The notes under the pieces were generated by a model that did no database searches, had not been told where the DNA came from, and was given only the letters and a program-made list of their open reading frames with translations. A stretch of DNA of 64,000 nt from contig OX485803.1 in the NCBI GenBank assembly GCA_950295325.1, positions 41,121,554 through 41,185,553 of the forward strand. The letters run 5' to 3'. Both the position numbers and the translations under genes were made by a program. Shown one piece after another: positions 50,406 through 62,871 of the stretch. Position 1 is the first letter of the stretch; every line of letters starts with the position of its first letter. This stretch comes from Polytrichum commune. Taxonomy: Eukaryota > Streptophyta > Polytrichopsida > Polytrichales > Polytrichaceae.

Positions 50406-51364
50406 GCTCCTAGAAAATATTGCATTGCCTTGGTGGACTCCCGGACTCCCGGACTACCTGCTATTTTTAATTTTCCAATAAACAGATTACAATCCCTTCA
50501 CACGGTCCACTTTCACTTTACACTACGCTTGAGGGCCCATCGATTGCACAAAATGGGATTTCTATTTCCCAAAGAGTACTTACACCCTTGGGATGATGGT
50601 TTTTATGAAGGGGCCTTCGTATTTTTCGTGGTCACGGCTCTCGGTCCATGTGTAAAGCAAGCCTTTCGCCAAGATACGACACGAGTTTGTGATTTTAAAT
50701 TTTTTAATGATTTTTTCTTTTATATATATTTATTTATTTAGCAGCCTGACCGAGAAAGAAAGAAGGAAGGGGAGTTGGTGACGAGGCGGGCAAGTGACAT
50801 GGAAAGAGTGGGCCCGTGACATGGCACCAGGCGGGTGCTGTGTCTGCTTTATCCAAACCAAGGGGACCTTCTTTTTTAATGGGCTCCAAGTGGCGTCACC
50901 TCATTGGCCTAACTTTCATTCACCTTCCTTGTTCCTTGCCTTGCCGGTCCACAAGTGCTTATCTATATCTAGTGTGCGCCTTATGTGGTCACTTGTCCAC
51001 ATACTTCGGACACCCCATGACACTCCCTTTGTGTCGTATGTATAACTTGCATATATAAAAGTATGGCAAGGTTTGTAATTGATAATACACACGAGAGCAA
51101 AGACATGTGTTATGATTAGATTGGACAAGGGGGGGGGGGTGTGTGTGTTCAAATTATACATAACATTAAATTCAAATTCATAACAATGTTACATGGGACT
51201 GACATGGTTTCATGGAATATTCCTTGTATGTTTCTAGTGGTTCAGGAATATGCTGTGGAATATTATCAATCCTACATAACATTGTTACGGATCTGAGTAA
51301 TGTTATGTAGATGTCATTCTACGTTTTGATTGTTAACATAATAGGGAGGGCCTCCACCACACAT
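50406..51364. other. Intergenic DNA with an R4-like fragment
   Basis: A piece at about 50505-50675 (ACTACGCTTGAGGGCCCATC, GTGGTCACGGCTCTCGGTCC) resembles R4. There is a G-run at 51129-51139 after an R1-like AAAGACATGTGTTATGATTA. No gene is supported. Confidence 0.5.
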
Positions 51365-51754
51365 TGGTTTAGGTGTCACCGACTCTCACTTTTGTCTTGC
51401 TCACTACTAATTGTAAACCGCCCCGTGTAGTGTCACCAACACTAAATTTAAACCCGACATTATTTGTCATTCCTTGTAAAATAAATTGGGCATCGTAGAT
51501 TTACGATGTGTGCATTTTATTTTTGGGCCACTTACTAAGTGATCATCCAAATTCGGTCATTTGTGATTGACAATATTTCATCACGTAAATGTTAGGATGC
51601 AAAATATGCCAAAAGTGGATGAAACTAGAAGTAAGTTGGCCCGATGACAATATTTGTAAACTTTATTCATAAGAAGTGTCATTTTTAAAAAAAAAACTAC
51701 CATAGATAGTGACATAAAATGCCATATGACACTAAAACACACTATTTAGTGTAG
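51365..51754 (+). mobile_element. MITE-A copy 4
   Basis: GTGTCACCGACTCTCACTTT at the left; the interior has TGTAGTGTCACCAACACTAA, TGTCATTCCTTGTAAA, CACTTACTAAGTGATCATCC and AAATGTTAGGATGCAAAATA, the last closest to copy 2. It ends ACTATTTAGTGTAG. Confidence 0.68.
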
Positions 51755-53130
51755 CTAGTACGTGACCACTTAGAGAGAGAAAGAGAATTTCCACTTTCTT
51801 TCGCTTCTTATCACTCGTGCTTCTCAATCCAAAGATTTGAAATAATAATCTTGCGAATTCTAGTAGTGTCAATGGGACGAGACCAATAACCCTAATTCAA
51901 TCAACAATCAAAACACGTTTGTTGTGGATTCGGAAGCACCCACGAACCAACTACCAAAGTTGACGACCAAAAATGGGTTCAAAGAGAATTGCTTCCGATC
52001 TAATGCAACGGGTCGAGCTTATCGAAATTCGCCATGTGTCAATCGACGACAAAGATCTTATCCACAAGGAAGGAGATGAAAACGCAACAAACTATCCTAA
52101 GTTATATGTAACTTGAGACGGTTATTTGTAGAAGGATTGGGGTGCGGCACTTGGCACCCAAAACCTCGAATTAACCTAGTACGCTCATAGTGGGGTCCCA
52201 TTGGAACGTGTTGAACCCCCCCCCCCCCCCCCTCCTTCAACATGTAACAAGGGACTCGTGTGTGTTTACTAGAGCTGCGGTCATCCCCCGTGGACGAGTT
52301 TCCATTGTATAAGCTTACCCTAGATGCCATGAACCCTAATCCATCGAAAAGGCTACGTTGGAAATACGGTATAAAAAAGTAGGGCGAGCTTTCCACCTTG
52401 GTCCACTCATCGAAGTTCACACACCAATATTCTTCCCTAGACCTTGCCAACGTGTTAGGCTTATTGGCTATGTCTATAGGATAGAGACTATGCATCAACT
52501 TCGTCATTTCAAGAGCAAATTTCCTAATCACTTTGCGTTCACACTTGGACATTACTTGTTCTTGTTATTTTTGGTCCACTTTATTTAATGTGGACTCTCT
52601 CTCTCTCTCTCTCTCTCTCTAAATTTTCTTGTTATTGCTCCCTAAAATGCATTGAAAGAAACCTAGTTAACTATAGTTATTTCGGCAATTCTTGATTATT
52701 CATTTTAAAAATTTCGAGTGATAAATGAGTAGCTTCAATCCTTGACTTGCATTTGAGAAGAAGGTGCCCAAAATCCAAGAAAGGTTTGGTATAGTGAATA
52801 ACCATGGATTGGCATGAGCAAAGTGGATAGCTACAATTGTAGTCTTTCATAGTAAAGGACAGAGCCTCACGGTTCTACTGTTTTCTTGTTACTACACCAA
52901 TAAGGAGTACTACTAGATCCACCCTTGCGTCCTCACATGCAAATCTAAGGTTGTAACACCCGTGTGTGTGTGTGTGTGTGTGTGTGTGTAGTTGAGAGTC
53001 CCTTTTCATGGGGTTTGATGCCCCGCCTTAATTGGCCAGTCGTCGAGGATCCCGCTCCCCTATTCGTTGAATGTTGTGTATGCTTGTCCCCGGTTTCGTA
53101 AGGCAAACGACCCTTTTTTGGTTACTTTTT
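51755..53130. other. Intergenic DNA with homopolymers and microsatellites
   Basis: It holds a poly-C run at about 52216-52232, (CT)n at 52593-52620 and (TG)n at 52963-52988. A 47-codon + strand frame (51973-52116, starting MGSKRIASDLMQRVELI) looks protein-like but is isolated. A 151-codon - strand frame (52552-52097) crosses the poly-C run and is probably spurious. Confidence 0.5.
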
Positions 53131-54000
53131 CTACCAAGGATACCTATAGTGTTAAGTGGTACGTGGCTTGGTGTGGCTCCGAGAAACGGATTAAACGGAG
53201 AGAAACAAGTGTTTAAAAGAGATTGGACTGCGTGTTCAAAACATGACACTCTCTCTGGGTTTACTGCACCAAATATTCTATTTAGTGTCACCAATTCTAC
53301 ATGACATCATTAAGCAATGTGCATTTGTTCATGTTGGGCCCAAGAATATAACCATGGATGCCATTTCTTTCTACCAAGGATACCTATAGTGTTGGGTGGT
53401 ACGTGGTTTGGTGTGGCTCTGAGAATGGATTAAAAAGAAAGAGACATGTGTTTAAAAGAGATTGGACTGCGTGTTCAAAACATGACACTCTCTCTGGGTT
53501 TACTGCACTAAATATTCTATCTAGTGTCACCAATTCTACATGACATCATTAAGCAATGTGCATTTGTTCATGTGGGGCCCAAGAATATAACCATGGATGC
53601 CATTTTTTCTACCAAGGATATCTATAGTGTTGAGTGGTACGTGGTTTGGTGTGGCTTGGAGAATGGATTAAAAAGAAAGAGACACGTGTTTAAAAGAGAT
53701 TGGACTGCGTGTTCAAAACATGACACTCTCTTTGGGTTTACTGCACTAAATATTCTATCTAGTGTCACCAATTCTACATGACATCATTAAGCAATGTGCA
53801 TTTGTTCATGTGGGGCCCGAGAATATAACCATGGATGCCATTTCTTTCTACCAAGGATACCTATAGTGTTGGTTGGTACGTGGTTTGGTGTGGCTCCGAG
53901 AATGGATTAAAAAGAAAGAGACATGTGTTTAGAAGATAATTGGACCGCGTGTTCCAAACATGACACTCTCTCTGGGTTTACTACACTAAATACCATCCAA
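53131..54000 (+). repeat. 239-bp tandem array, about 3.6 units
   Basis: Units start at 53131, 53371, 53609 and 53848 (periods 240, 238, 239) with CTACCAAGGATACCTATAG. Each unit joins the 5' half of R1 (GTGTTTAAAAGAGATTGGAC) to a MITE-A-type end (CACTAAATATTCTAT, TAGTGTCACCAATTCTACAT) and a stretch ending ACCATGGATGCCATTT. Units 2-4 are about 95% alike; unit 1 is more diverged. Short frames across units are by-products. Confidence 0.92.
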
Positions 54001-54575
54001 CACTATTTACAATATTTAGTACTGTAGATAGTCAACATCATTGGAAAGGGGGGACGGGACCTATATGACCATTTCATGAGCACGAGAATCTTCACTTTGA
54101 TGGTGATGAATAAGATATGCACATGAGTCACGGAAACTATGAGGGAAAGCGACTACAACCTCGAGATGGATTTGCTAACCATCTTATACTAATTGTGTGT
54201 TTCGTACCCTAGGAGACATGGACTAGTTGGAAAAAGGAACCAATCAAGATTCATCTAGCTTTTGTCGACACACCCTTTATGAAACCTTTTCGATGTGGAT
54301 AGCCTCACCGCAAGTTACTTATATTTTCATTCATAGTCGAGTCTAACTTTAGGAGATACAATATGTGTCAATATTGGAAATGGACAAGAATTTTTGACTT
54401 TTGTTTGATGGGCTACTCCATCCCCCCCCCCTTTCATGTGACATGGTAATTAAAAAAAATGCCTTTTGAATGACGGGTGCAATTTCAAATTGACGTTGGG
54501 TAATTTCTCTCATTTGTTGTTCCGGAAAAGTATCGAATGGGACATTTTAAAATCTAATATTGAATTTTTCAATCC
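54001..54575 (+). repeat. R1 3' half downstream of the tandem array, then unique DNA
   Basis: 54001-54235 continues the R1 order with a G-rich run (GGGGGGACGGGACC), TATATGACCATTT, AATAAGATATGCACATGAG and a terminal TACCCTAGGAGACATGGAC block. The remainder up to 54575 holds a C-run at 54422-54431 and no gene. Confidence 0.6.
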
Positions 54576-55035
54576 TAGCTTTCTAGCAACTTGGGCACCT
54601 TTTTGCCTCATTATTAATTAAAAGTGTGAAAGTAAGTTAGGCAGCCTAGAAAATCATATTATGAAATTGGGCGTATTCAAAAAGTAATTTGAAATAAGTT
54701 AGACATTCATTTAAGTCATTTTTATAATTCATGAATGGTTTACCTAATTTTGTCTATGGCAACTACAAGTAACCTAAACACATCCCTCAACCAATGCATG
54801 CAAATTCATGCTTGTAGTGTTTTTAGACCATGATTGAGATCGATGTCCCGTGAAGACACTGCTGAAGTTATTTGATGCTACTTTGTTGGATTCTGGTGAA
54901 TGTCACTTGCATTATTGTGGTTTTAGGCACTCTTTGAAAAATATTTCTTTTTTCGGTTAGTCAACGAAAGTAATGTCTAATAAATTTAGGCACCTTTAAA
55001 ATTAAACTTCTTCTGCCCAAGTTGCTAGAGATCTA
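54576..55035. mobile_element. R5 TIR element, copy B (460 bp)
   Basis: The inverted ends are TAGCTTTCTAGCAACTTGGG (left) and CCCAAGTTGCTAGAGATCTA (right). The interior is the reverse complement of copy A at 46007-46434 over several blocks (TTTTAGGCACTCTTTGAAAA, AATGTCACTTGCATTATTGT). Confidence 0.78.
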
Positions 55036-57029
55036 CAATATTCTATTCTTCACGCTCTTCCAAAAAGCATTAGAAATGCTAGACCAATTCGTTTTGTTGG
55101 CATCAATCTTGCACAAAGACACGCACTCACATAAGTGTACAACAATCCATCTTGATCACAAAACACTAAGTATAATTTTGGCATGACACGCCATGAACAA
55201 CACTCTAATAAAGATGGCACACCAATTTTAATGTCACGCTACATCAAACATTTAGTGTAGCTTGCTTCAAGTCAAGAGCACGTGACAAGGTAAACCGAGC
55301 TAAACGACCATTGTTCCCAATCCTCTCATCAATGTAGTTTCCAATGAATAGAAAGATTGGGAGAGTTGGGATTAATAATGCTTATCTTATGAATGCACGG
55401 AAGAGTATACGAAATCTCCCGGTTCCTTCAAGCTTTGACACAAAGATTGGTAACGAAATTGGTGAAGGTAGAGCCTTAGAGGAACATGGTTGCAAACAAT
55501 TGAAGAAAGTTGGAGTTGCTCGTTGAGTGGCACAACACTTCCCCACTTCGGAAGCTAGAGCTTGAGTTAAGGAGTTGCTCTCATCAAGGATGTGGAATTT
55601 GAGGGGAATTTGATCATGGAACTCACATTCCGATATTAGAATCCATTTTTATCTAGAGGACTCTAGATTGTAAATTGTAAGATGACCTTTTAGTAAAATT
55701 AGTGACAAGTTGTTCCCAACTATCCATGTCACTTGATGGGCATTTAAAAAAATAAAATAAATTAGATTGCCTTTCTAGTAATGGGTGCAAGTTAAATGTA
55801 GCATTGAAACAATAACAATAACAATACCATGACATGACAATATTATGTTGTATTTAGAATATTTACCAACTTCTTACGAGGTAGTGGGTATCAACATGCA
55901 CAAGAAGAAAACTTGTAAACTACAACCATCCATTACAACTTGTCTATTGCAACTCAAAATGAGAAATTGCATAAAAAAAATCATTTAAAAACCCAATTGG
56001 AGGCTTTTGGTTACCAAAGCTCCCAAAACCGCAACCATGATTGGATCGAGAATTGTTCTTGACATTCTTTATTTGGTTAGCCATTGCAAATCACAAACAA
56101 TGTCATTCCAAGTTTTGAAATTGAAGGTTAGATGCAAAAAGTTTAAGATGCTTAAAATGAAGATTCCCTTTCTCTTTCGACTTTCACATAGGAATACTTT
56201 GATGTGGGCGCAAGCGCAGTGAAGTGGACAACTCTTGATCCTTGCACATGTTTAATGGAAAGTGATTCAAAACAATGTACTAACTTTGAATGTTGTGAAA
56301 AAAAGATCATAAACATTTTAAAAACATATTGATTTACAAAGTCAAGCAGCTTATGTTGGCAAAAAATCTCAAAAAGGTATGCATGTTTTAGAAGACGGTG
56401 CAAGCGGGTGTGCAAGTGGTGATATTAAAAAAGTATTTGTCAAATTATTGTTTAGAATATGATAAAATTTCATTGAATTGATTATTTTCTACAAAGTATG
56501 TGATGATGACCTTGAGTGTATGATGAATTCAGGCAGTATGAAGCGAAATAAAGTTCAAAATAATTAAGGTCATGAAATTTATGTCCAAAACCAAATCTAG
56601 CCATTTTCCTTTGAGCATCCTTTTAATGATAAGTTTTTGAGATCTCATCTTGGTTTTCTACATTTTTTTAGTACTTAACATAATGATAGAGTTCAGTATA
56701 AAAAATATTGAGTTTGAGCAACATTTTGCTACTACTTTTAGGTGTTTGACCAAAATAACCATGGTTTTAAGATACCAAAGCACCTTCTTGGTTCACTTTA
56801 CCATGCTTGCACCCATGCATTGGAACGCATTGTCAACTGTCAATAAGTATCATCTAATTATTTAAGAATATGAATGCTAGTATCTATGCTTAAAGTGATG
56901 GTTTTAGCATGATCTACCTTGCATGCCGTACTACACAAGATACTACATTTGATGCAAGGCTAGGCTAGGCAATCCAATAGATGGAAGCAAATTGCACCTA
57001 AGACAAGTGGACCTAATTTGGTTACCCAT
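55036..57029. other. Intergenic DNA, no supportable gene
   Basis: AT-rich. Frames of 60-87 codons exist without domains. A loose inverted similarity (GTGGGCGCAAGCGCAGTGAA near 56205 against the complement of TTCACTTTACCATGCTTGCA near 56792) hints at another TIR element. Confidence 0.45.
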
Positions 57030-57330
57030 CTTAAATAGTGACCTATACTTGAGTGGTGCGTGGACAAGTGTGGATCTATTATTAGACACCAAAAACACAT
57101 CTCTCAAAAGAGATTTTAGATCTATGTGCTCAAAATTTGTTAATCATTCTAGACTCTATAGTGAACATAATTGGAGGGTCTTGTATGATCATTTAATAAG
57201 AAAAAGAATATTCACTTTGAGAATAAAAAAGATATCTATATGAGCTTAAAAAATATTAAGGAAATTGGCTATGGCCATAATATGGATTTGTTGATCATGC
57301 TTCATATCATACAAGAAGTGGATACACAAC
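57030..57330 (+). repeat. R1 dispersed repeat, copy
   Basis: It contains AGTGACCTATACTTGAGTGG, CTCAAAAGAGATTTTAGATC, GTATGATCATTTAATAAG, AAGATATCTATATGAGCT, AATATGGATTTGTTGATCAT and ACAAGAAGTGGATACACAAC in R1 order. It lacks a G-run. Confidence 0.6.
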
Positions 57331-57351
57331 TAGATGTGTTGTTCTTCTACA

Positions 57352-57916
57352 CACGGGTAGGTCACTCTAAGGCATTTTTGTGCACCACGTGCGGCTGGGG
57401 GTTTTTTTTTTGTTTTGGGGCTATTTACCTTCAATGGCTGAATTAAAGCCTCCCTATAATTACTTAAATTTCAAAAATGGCCCATTTGTTTGCACCCTTT
57501 CATTACTTATATTGTCCAAGTCACTGCAATTTTTTGTACTCTATATTCCTTTTAAGTAATAAAAGCTAATCTACTTCCTAACGCATTGACGAGTGTTAAG
57601 GGAAACCATGGAAACAAAGAAGGGTGCAAACAGTAATATCATTGCAAACAAAGTTATGAAGAAAACACATAGGAGACCATAGCAAACATACTAGACATAC
57701 CTTCTAGGATCCTTATCTTCAGCCCCTATATTAATTTTACAAAAAAATAATGGCCCACATTTTATGTCCATCTAACCTACTTATAATGGGATTGTCTACA
57801 TTTAATGGCCCCTTCATTATTTGGAATTCCTTTATAATTTTTATTTCAAATGATTTTAATCCTCTCTATATTATGCCGCACATCGTTTTTAAAATGCACT
57901 AAGTGACCTACCCGTG
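57352..57916. mobile_element. R7 TIR element (565 bp)
   Basis: The inverted ends are CACGGGTAGGTCACTCTAAG (left) and TAAGTGACCTACCCGTG-type sequence (right); the similarity extends about 40 bp inwards to GTGCGG / CCGCAC. Further inside, GTTTGCACCCTTTCATTACT and GGGTGCAAACAGTAATATC are also inverted. No coding region is seen. Confidence 0.72.
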
Positions 57917-60642
57917 CTTCTACAATGGAGTGGCAGAGCCGCTCATAAGTGAGGCACATTGCATAACAAATACAACATTTGCATGTAGGCATTGTGCAAT
58001 CACAATTAGTCCTTACATTCATGATTGTGATCTAGGGTGAACATGATTGCTTTAGTTATTTAATTCATATCTGTACATGGTCATCTGCACTAGATGTGTC
58101 GTTCTCTTGCAAGCAAGATTGGAGCATATTGGAGGTTGTAGTAGAACATTGTTTTTCCTAGTAGCTTCATAACATATTAATCCGCATGGCATCTCCCAAA
58201 AGGTAAGAAAATCTCTATAAAATCTCTATATTACTATTTGTGCATGGTGCTTTTACCCATTTTTGCGCTATTTTTTTCAAAGCATGTCTTTGCCGTCAAA
58301 TATTTTGCAAATTTGTGTTGTGTGTGCTAATATGGCCACTTTCACATTGGCCATCATATGTTGTGTGCGTTTTGGGTTGCTTGCAAGGTTTTTTTTTTAA
58401 AATTAATTAATTAATTAATTAATTTCATTTTTATTTGTCATTGTTGTTGTTATATGTGGCTGTGTCATGTTTTTTCCTCTTTATTTTGTACTTTTCATCC
58501 CTTAGAATGACACTAGTTGATTATTGAACTTGAAGCTCTTTCAATTCTCCTTGCCTACAAACATGCAATTTGAAAATGCTCTTCCAAGTCCCCATAAGGT
58601 GCTCCTCATTGTAGTTAACACTCACTCTCACATCAACGAGATGGAGGAACCACGTCAACACACGTTCTTCAAAGAGGATGAAGTATTCTACTAGGTGAAG
58701 CAACATGTGCACAAATGGGTGCATATCAAGGTGAAAATCAAGGCCACAAGGAACCGCACTCGCAACACACAAAAAGATCGAGACCATTGGGAACTTGCTC
58801 CGGAGACCAATGCACCTACAAGAACTTGCTCCGGAGATTTCCAAGTAGGTTTTAGTTAAGTAGCTTTCACACATGTTCATTGCTTTATCTACCAACCAAT
58901 GAATGTTGGATAGTTTTTGTCCCATCCCCAAATGCCTTAATACTTACCATCGGTTTTTGTTAATGGAGCTCCTCGCGCCCTCATAGCTAAGACTAAAAGC
59001 AACCAATCACAAGGGCGGGAGGCAACACTTTTAAAGGTCCTACATTCTTGCCTCATGTCTAGGTATTGATGGGAGGGTCGGTAGTTTTAGCTTAAAACCT
59101 CCACTTGTAAGCCATGCCACATCATTTGCCAACTAGGCTCGGCACTATATAATGTTGATGGTGTGAATGCTCATTTTTAAGAACCCACTTTTAGGCTTAG
59201 CTAATGTCAAGTGGGGAGGGGGCATTAGTCTTGTGCATTTGAGGCTCGCTTGCCCAAAGATGTGGAATGCATTCCCATGCTCAAGCTTAAATGTGCTTCT
59301 AATCACGAACGTGTGAATCTTAAACGGTGATCATCACATGTGCTTAGAGAATGTTGCCATAGTGAAATGGAGGACTGCATCGACCAAATTGGATCCCATT
59401 TTTGTTTTGTGCCCATACTTAAACTCCCCCAGTAACAACAACAATTCCTTTCAACACTTCCTATTCCAAGGTTGGCTCCATCATCATCATCTCAAGATGC
59501 GGAGAGTTCCATTCCACCTCCTCGGGGGGGGGGGGGGGGGGGGCAGTGTGTTAAAAAGTTAAGGATATAGGTGCGAACAACCACTATTTTATAGGGGGGT
59601 ATTACTTTCAATTTTTTTTTTTTCACATGCTATCATTATGTAAATTTCTACTTTGGGTTAATAGAAAAATGGCTTGCATTACTTATAATTCCAAATTACC
59701 TATTATTCCATACCCTATAGTACTTTAAAGATGTCCAATGTCATTTTTGATACCCTATATTACTCTTAAGTCCATTTATAATTTTTAGCCCCCATGTTTT
59801 TAAAATACCCTATCATTTGTTCGCATGTATATTGCTACTCCAACCAATGACTACCCCCCCCCCCGAGTCCACCTCACCCCATAAGCAATCCCCATGTCTC
59901 TCCAATTCAAACCTAGAGTCTTGACCTGCAATCTCCACCAATTATGCTAGCATTGTCTATTATTAATATTGTTCTTGATGTGGACCACGCCTTCCGCATG
60001 GAAACTGTATGTTTTCTAGAGAAGCTTGCCCATGAACATGAAACCTTCATAATTTAAGTTCAATAAGCCGCAAGGCAGTTGATCACCATGGCCTATCCCA
60101 TGTTCGTTAATAGTAGACAAGCATGTTGCAATAACTTCCCTTGCTACATGGTGCTCCAATGGTCACATACTATCCATAAATAGGGTTTCTATTCTTGTTT
60201 TCCATTTCATGTACCAAGTCCCATATTACCTTATCAATGGGAAGATTATCTAGGAGAATATTTTCCTTGCCAATTGACATGTTCCCCTCTTTTGCAATGT
60301 CCTTACTACTTGGCACAAAAACCCTTTCTTTTCCTGTACGTAGGCATGTTACAATGATTTCCCTTGTTACATTCTAATCTAATGGTAATATTTATGTTAC
60401 AATACTGCACGGGCACTCTACATTGAATCAATGTCTTCATTTCCACTGAATTTGTTTAATTGCTTGTGTGGTTCTCCAGGCCAGCTAGATGTGAACATGC
60501 ATACAACACAAATAATAGCCAAGTTTGTGAGATGCATGGGCAATCCCACTAGTAGCTATGTTGAGATTAGGGGTTTGTTTGCTTTTGTGGATCATAGAGG
60601 GAGGTTATGAAGCCCAAGGTCAATTGGGACCATGAATAAGAG
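57917..60642. other. Intergenic DNA with homopolymer runs
   Basis: No supportable gene. There is a 20-base G run at 59524-59543, (AATT)n at about 58401-58424 and a C-run at about 59855-59864. The 136-codon - strand frame (58931-58521) lacks any recognised domain; the + strand over the same DNA also reads as a short protein-like frame with stops. The flanks of 59570-59870 (GTGCGAACAACCACTATTTT against the complement of AAAATACCCTATCATTTG) suggest a decayed TIR element. Confidence 0.45.
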
Positions 60643-61471
60643 ATGAAAGTGGAACCCAACATTCGAGAGGCACTTGAAAAATTTGACCCCAAAAATTCTT
60701 CAATATTGGAGCAAAACTGGGGTTGCAACATCAATTTATAATCTTACATGTGTTGCTTACTATCTGACGTTCCCATTGCAACACAAAGAGGATGAAGCTC
60801 TATCCCTACATTCCACTCTTTTATTGCATTCTCATGCTTCAAGAACTGATCCAATGCCATGGTTAGTTTTATTCTTGAGATGCTTCTTGAAGTTTTTTTG
60901 TAGGCTAGCTCCCTACATTTTGCATCATGCGCAACTGTATAATATTGAAAATGCGAAGCTTTTACAAGCTCATGATTGTGGTGAGAAGGTCTTCGACATG
61001 GCATGTCGCCAAGAGGTATTTCAAGGAGGAAAGTTATGTTTCTTTGGCATTGCTTTGCCAAAGGTTTTATATGGCAATTGGGTCCACCAAGACGTGGGGG
61101 TGGAGTTGGAGGCCTCCTTGACGTTGTAGATGGAGGAGCTTCATAATTGGTGCCATTTGACCCAACTTTGCACTTTCATTGACATGGTCATTCACGACAA
61201 GGAAAACTTTGTACATGCTTGGGTGGTTGTTGATGAAAAATTCCACTATAACGACCATGTGGGGGTGTATGATGATTGGTTGGTGTATCGTGAAGACCTT
61301 AACATTGGATACATTCTTCCTTGCCCTCGTAAGTCCAACCTCCCTACTCTATGTATGTCACACTCTCAAAACTTTGTGCATGTTACAATTTTCCACACCA
61401 AGGTCATTGGATTTAGTAACATAGAGGAATTTGCCTTTCTATGTAGATGGTCCCCTGCAACCCAACCTTGA
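60643..61471 (+). pseudogene. Possible decayed ORF pair, unidentified
   Basis: Two consecutive + strand frames in the same phase, 60674-61129 and 61130-61471, are separated only by one TAG, giving about 266 sense codons in a 41% GC region. A shifted frame at 60643 starts MKVEPNIREALEKFDPKNSS and is more protein-like than the main frame there. The second frame has YDDWLVYREDLNIGYILPCP. I recognise no family. It may be a decayed transposon gene or chance. Confidence 0.3.
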
Positions 61472-62559
61472 TCCTTGACACATGTGCAAGATCCACACCA
61501 CCACCCACACTAGTGCACATTCGCACCCCACTGATTACAAGGTGCCAATAGTGCCCCATCCCCCAACAAGCCTCACCATCACCCTTATTTTCTTCCACTT
61601 GCAAGAACATGTATTGAAAAAAAAAATTGTATTTGGCAAAGGGAGTAAGACAGTTAGTAAGATATACCTTGTCAATATGGATTAGCTATTCCAATGAGGG
61701 AACACCAAATTTTGCTCATGGTTGGAGGGATTCCCATGGCAGATGAAAATGCAGGGAGCATTGGATCAACCATCATTGCTTCTAACAAAATCGTGGACCA
61801 TCATACACGGAATATAGGCCACAAACATTGGGGTGCCCACCCAAACATCCTTCCTCTACTTTTTCTACCACTTCTTCAAGAACCCATTCGAGATCCGAGT
61901 AAACGAATGGTCCCTTTGGAGGTTGTTACACGAGTCCATAGGTGCTCTAACTCCGCCATAATAGATCATGTGAAAATATGATGGCACGAGTTCTCATCAA
62001 CCCCTGCAATCACTCAAGTTAGGCGCATATCACGTAAGCGATTGGATTATGAACATGTGTGCTTCAAAATTACAGAATTATGATATGTGAATCCGGGAGC
62101 AACGATGGCACTCAATACTTGTTCAAATGTTGCAATGCCTCTATACTAGGACTGATGCAGTGACAACCCTAACATATGGATGATGGGTAATGGGAGATGT
62201 GAGATAGGATGAATGACGGGCATGATGAGCAAGTCGCGTGGATGGCGCTCTGTAACCTAATGATGTGATTGTTATGTCTAACATGTCATGCCATGCACCT
62301 TGATTCAAAATGGCCAGGGAAGGGCTGGGCTTGGCATTGGGATTGATGTTTGGGTTGGCATGATCAAGGGCTTTGATGCATTGGGTTGTGCAACAACATA
62401 GAAAACCATTGGGTGTGGTAATGTTAGGGGTCACAAGTCACATGATACATCTTTCCAAAGTATATGGTATCAAATAAGTAAATGTATTACAAGATGCAAC
62501 AAAAATCAATGAAGTGCAAAAGTGGTATGACCCAGTTTGTTGTGTGGTCCTATTGGAGG
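61472..62559. other. Intergenic DNA, no supportable gene
   Basis: Short frames on both strands (61482-61685, 61694-61981, 62434-62141) show no domain or splice support. Confidence 0.5.
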
Positions 62560-62871
62560 CACTTCTACCTTCACTTATAGTTTTGGACATTGGATTGGAT
62601 TCATTTAGCTAGCAATTGTGAAACACAAAGATTGTCTTTTCAAGATTCTAGTATTAGAGGTGGGATAAAAAAAGTAATACAAAGTCGAACTGAAGATTCT
62701 CTATGTCTTTAAGTCATATAAGCCCCCAGTTGTGTTTAGATAATTGAACATAAAATGGTCGATGTATTTCTGAGCACATAAGTAGCCCAGTCTCAATTTC
62801 GATCCATGCATCATTTTGGTGTCCATTATTAACAACAGCCCTCGACATATCCCAATAAAAATATAGGTGTC
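62560..62871 (+). repeat. R2 dispersed repeat, copy 3
   Basis: ATTGGATTGGATTC, TAGCTAGCAATTGTGAAACA, TTTTCAAGATTCTAG, TTTTGGTGTCC and ATATAGGTGTC follow the same order as the R2 copies at 1509-1833 and 20048-20360. Confidence 0.58.

Noticed and set aside
52097-52552. 151-codon - strand frame
   Set aside because: It runs through a poly-C tract read as poly-Gly; length depends on a slippage-prone homopolymer.
53071-53781. Three similar + strand frames of 61-85 codons (KRDWTACSKHDTL)
   Set aside because: They follow the 239-bp tandem repeat and simply reflect repeated DNA.
58521-58931. 136-codon - strand frame
   Set aside because: No domain or splice support; the opposite strand also reads as protein-like with stops, so neither is convincing.
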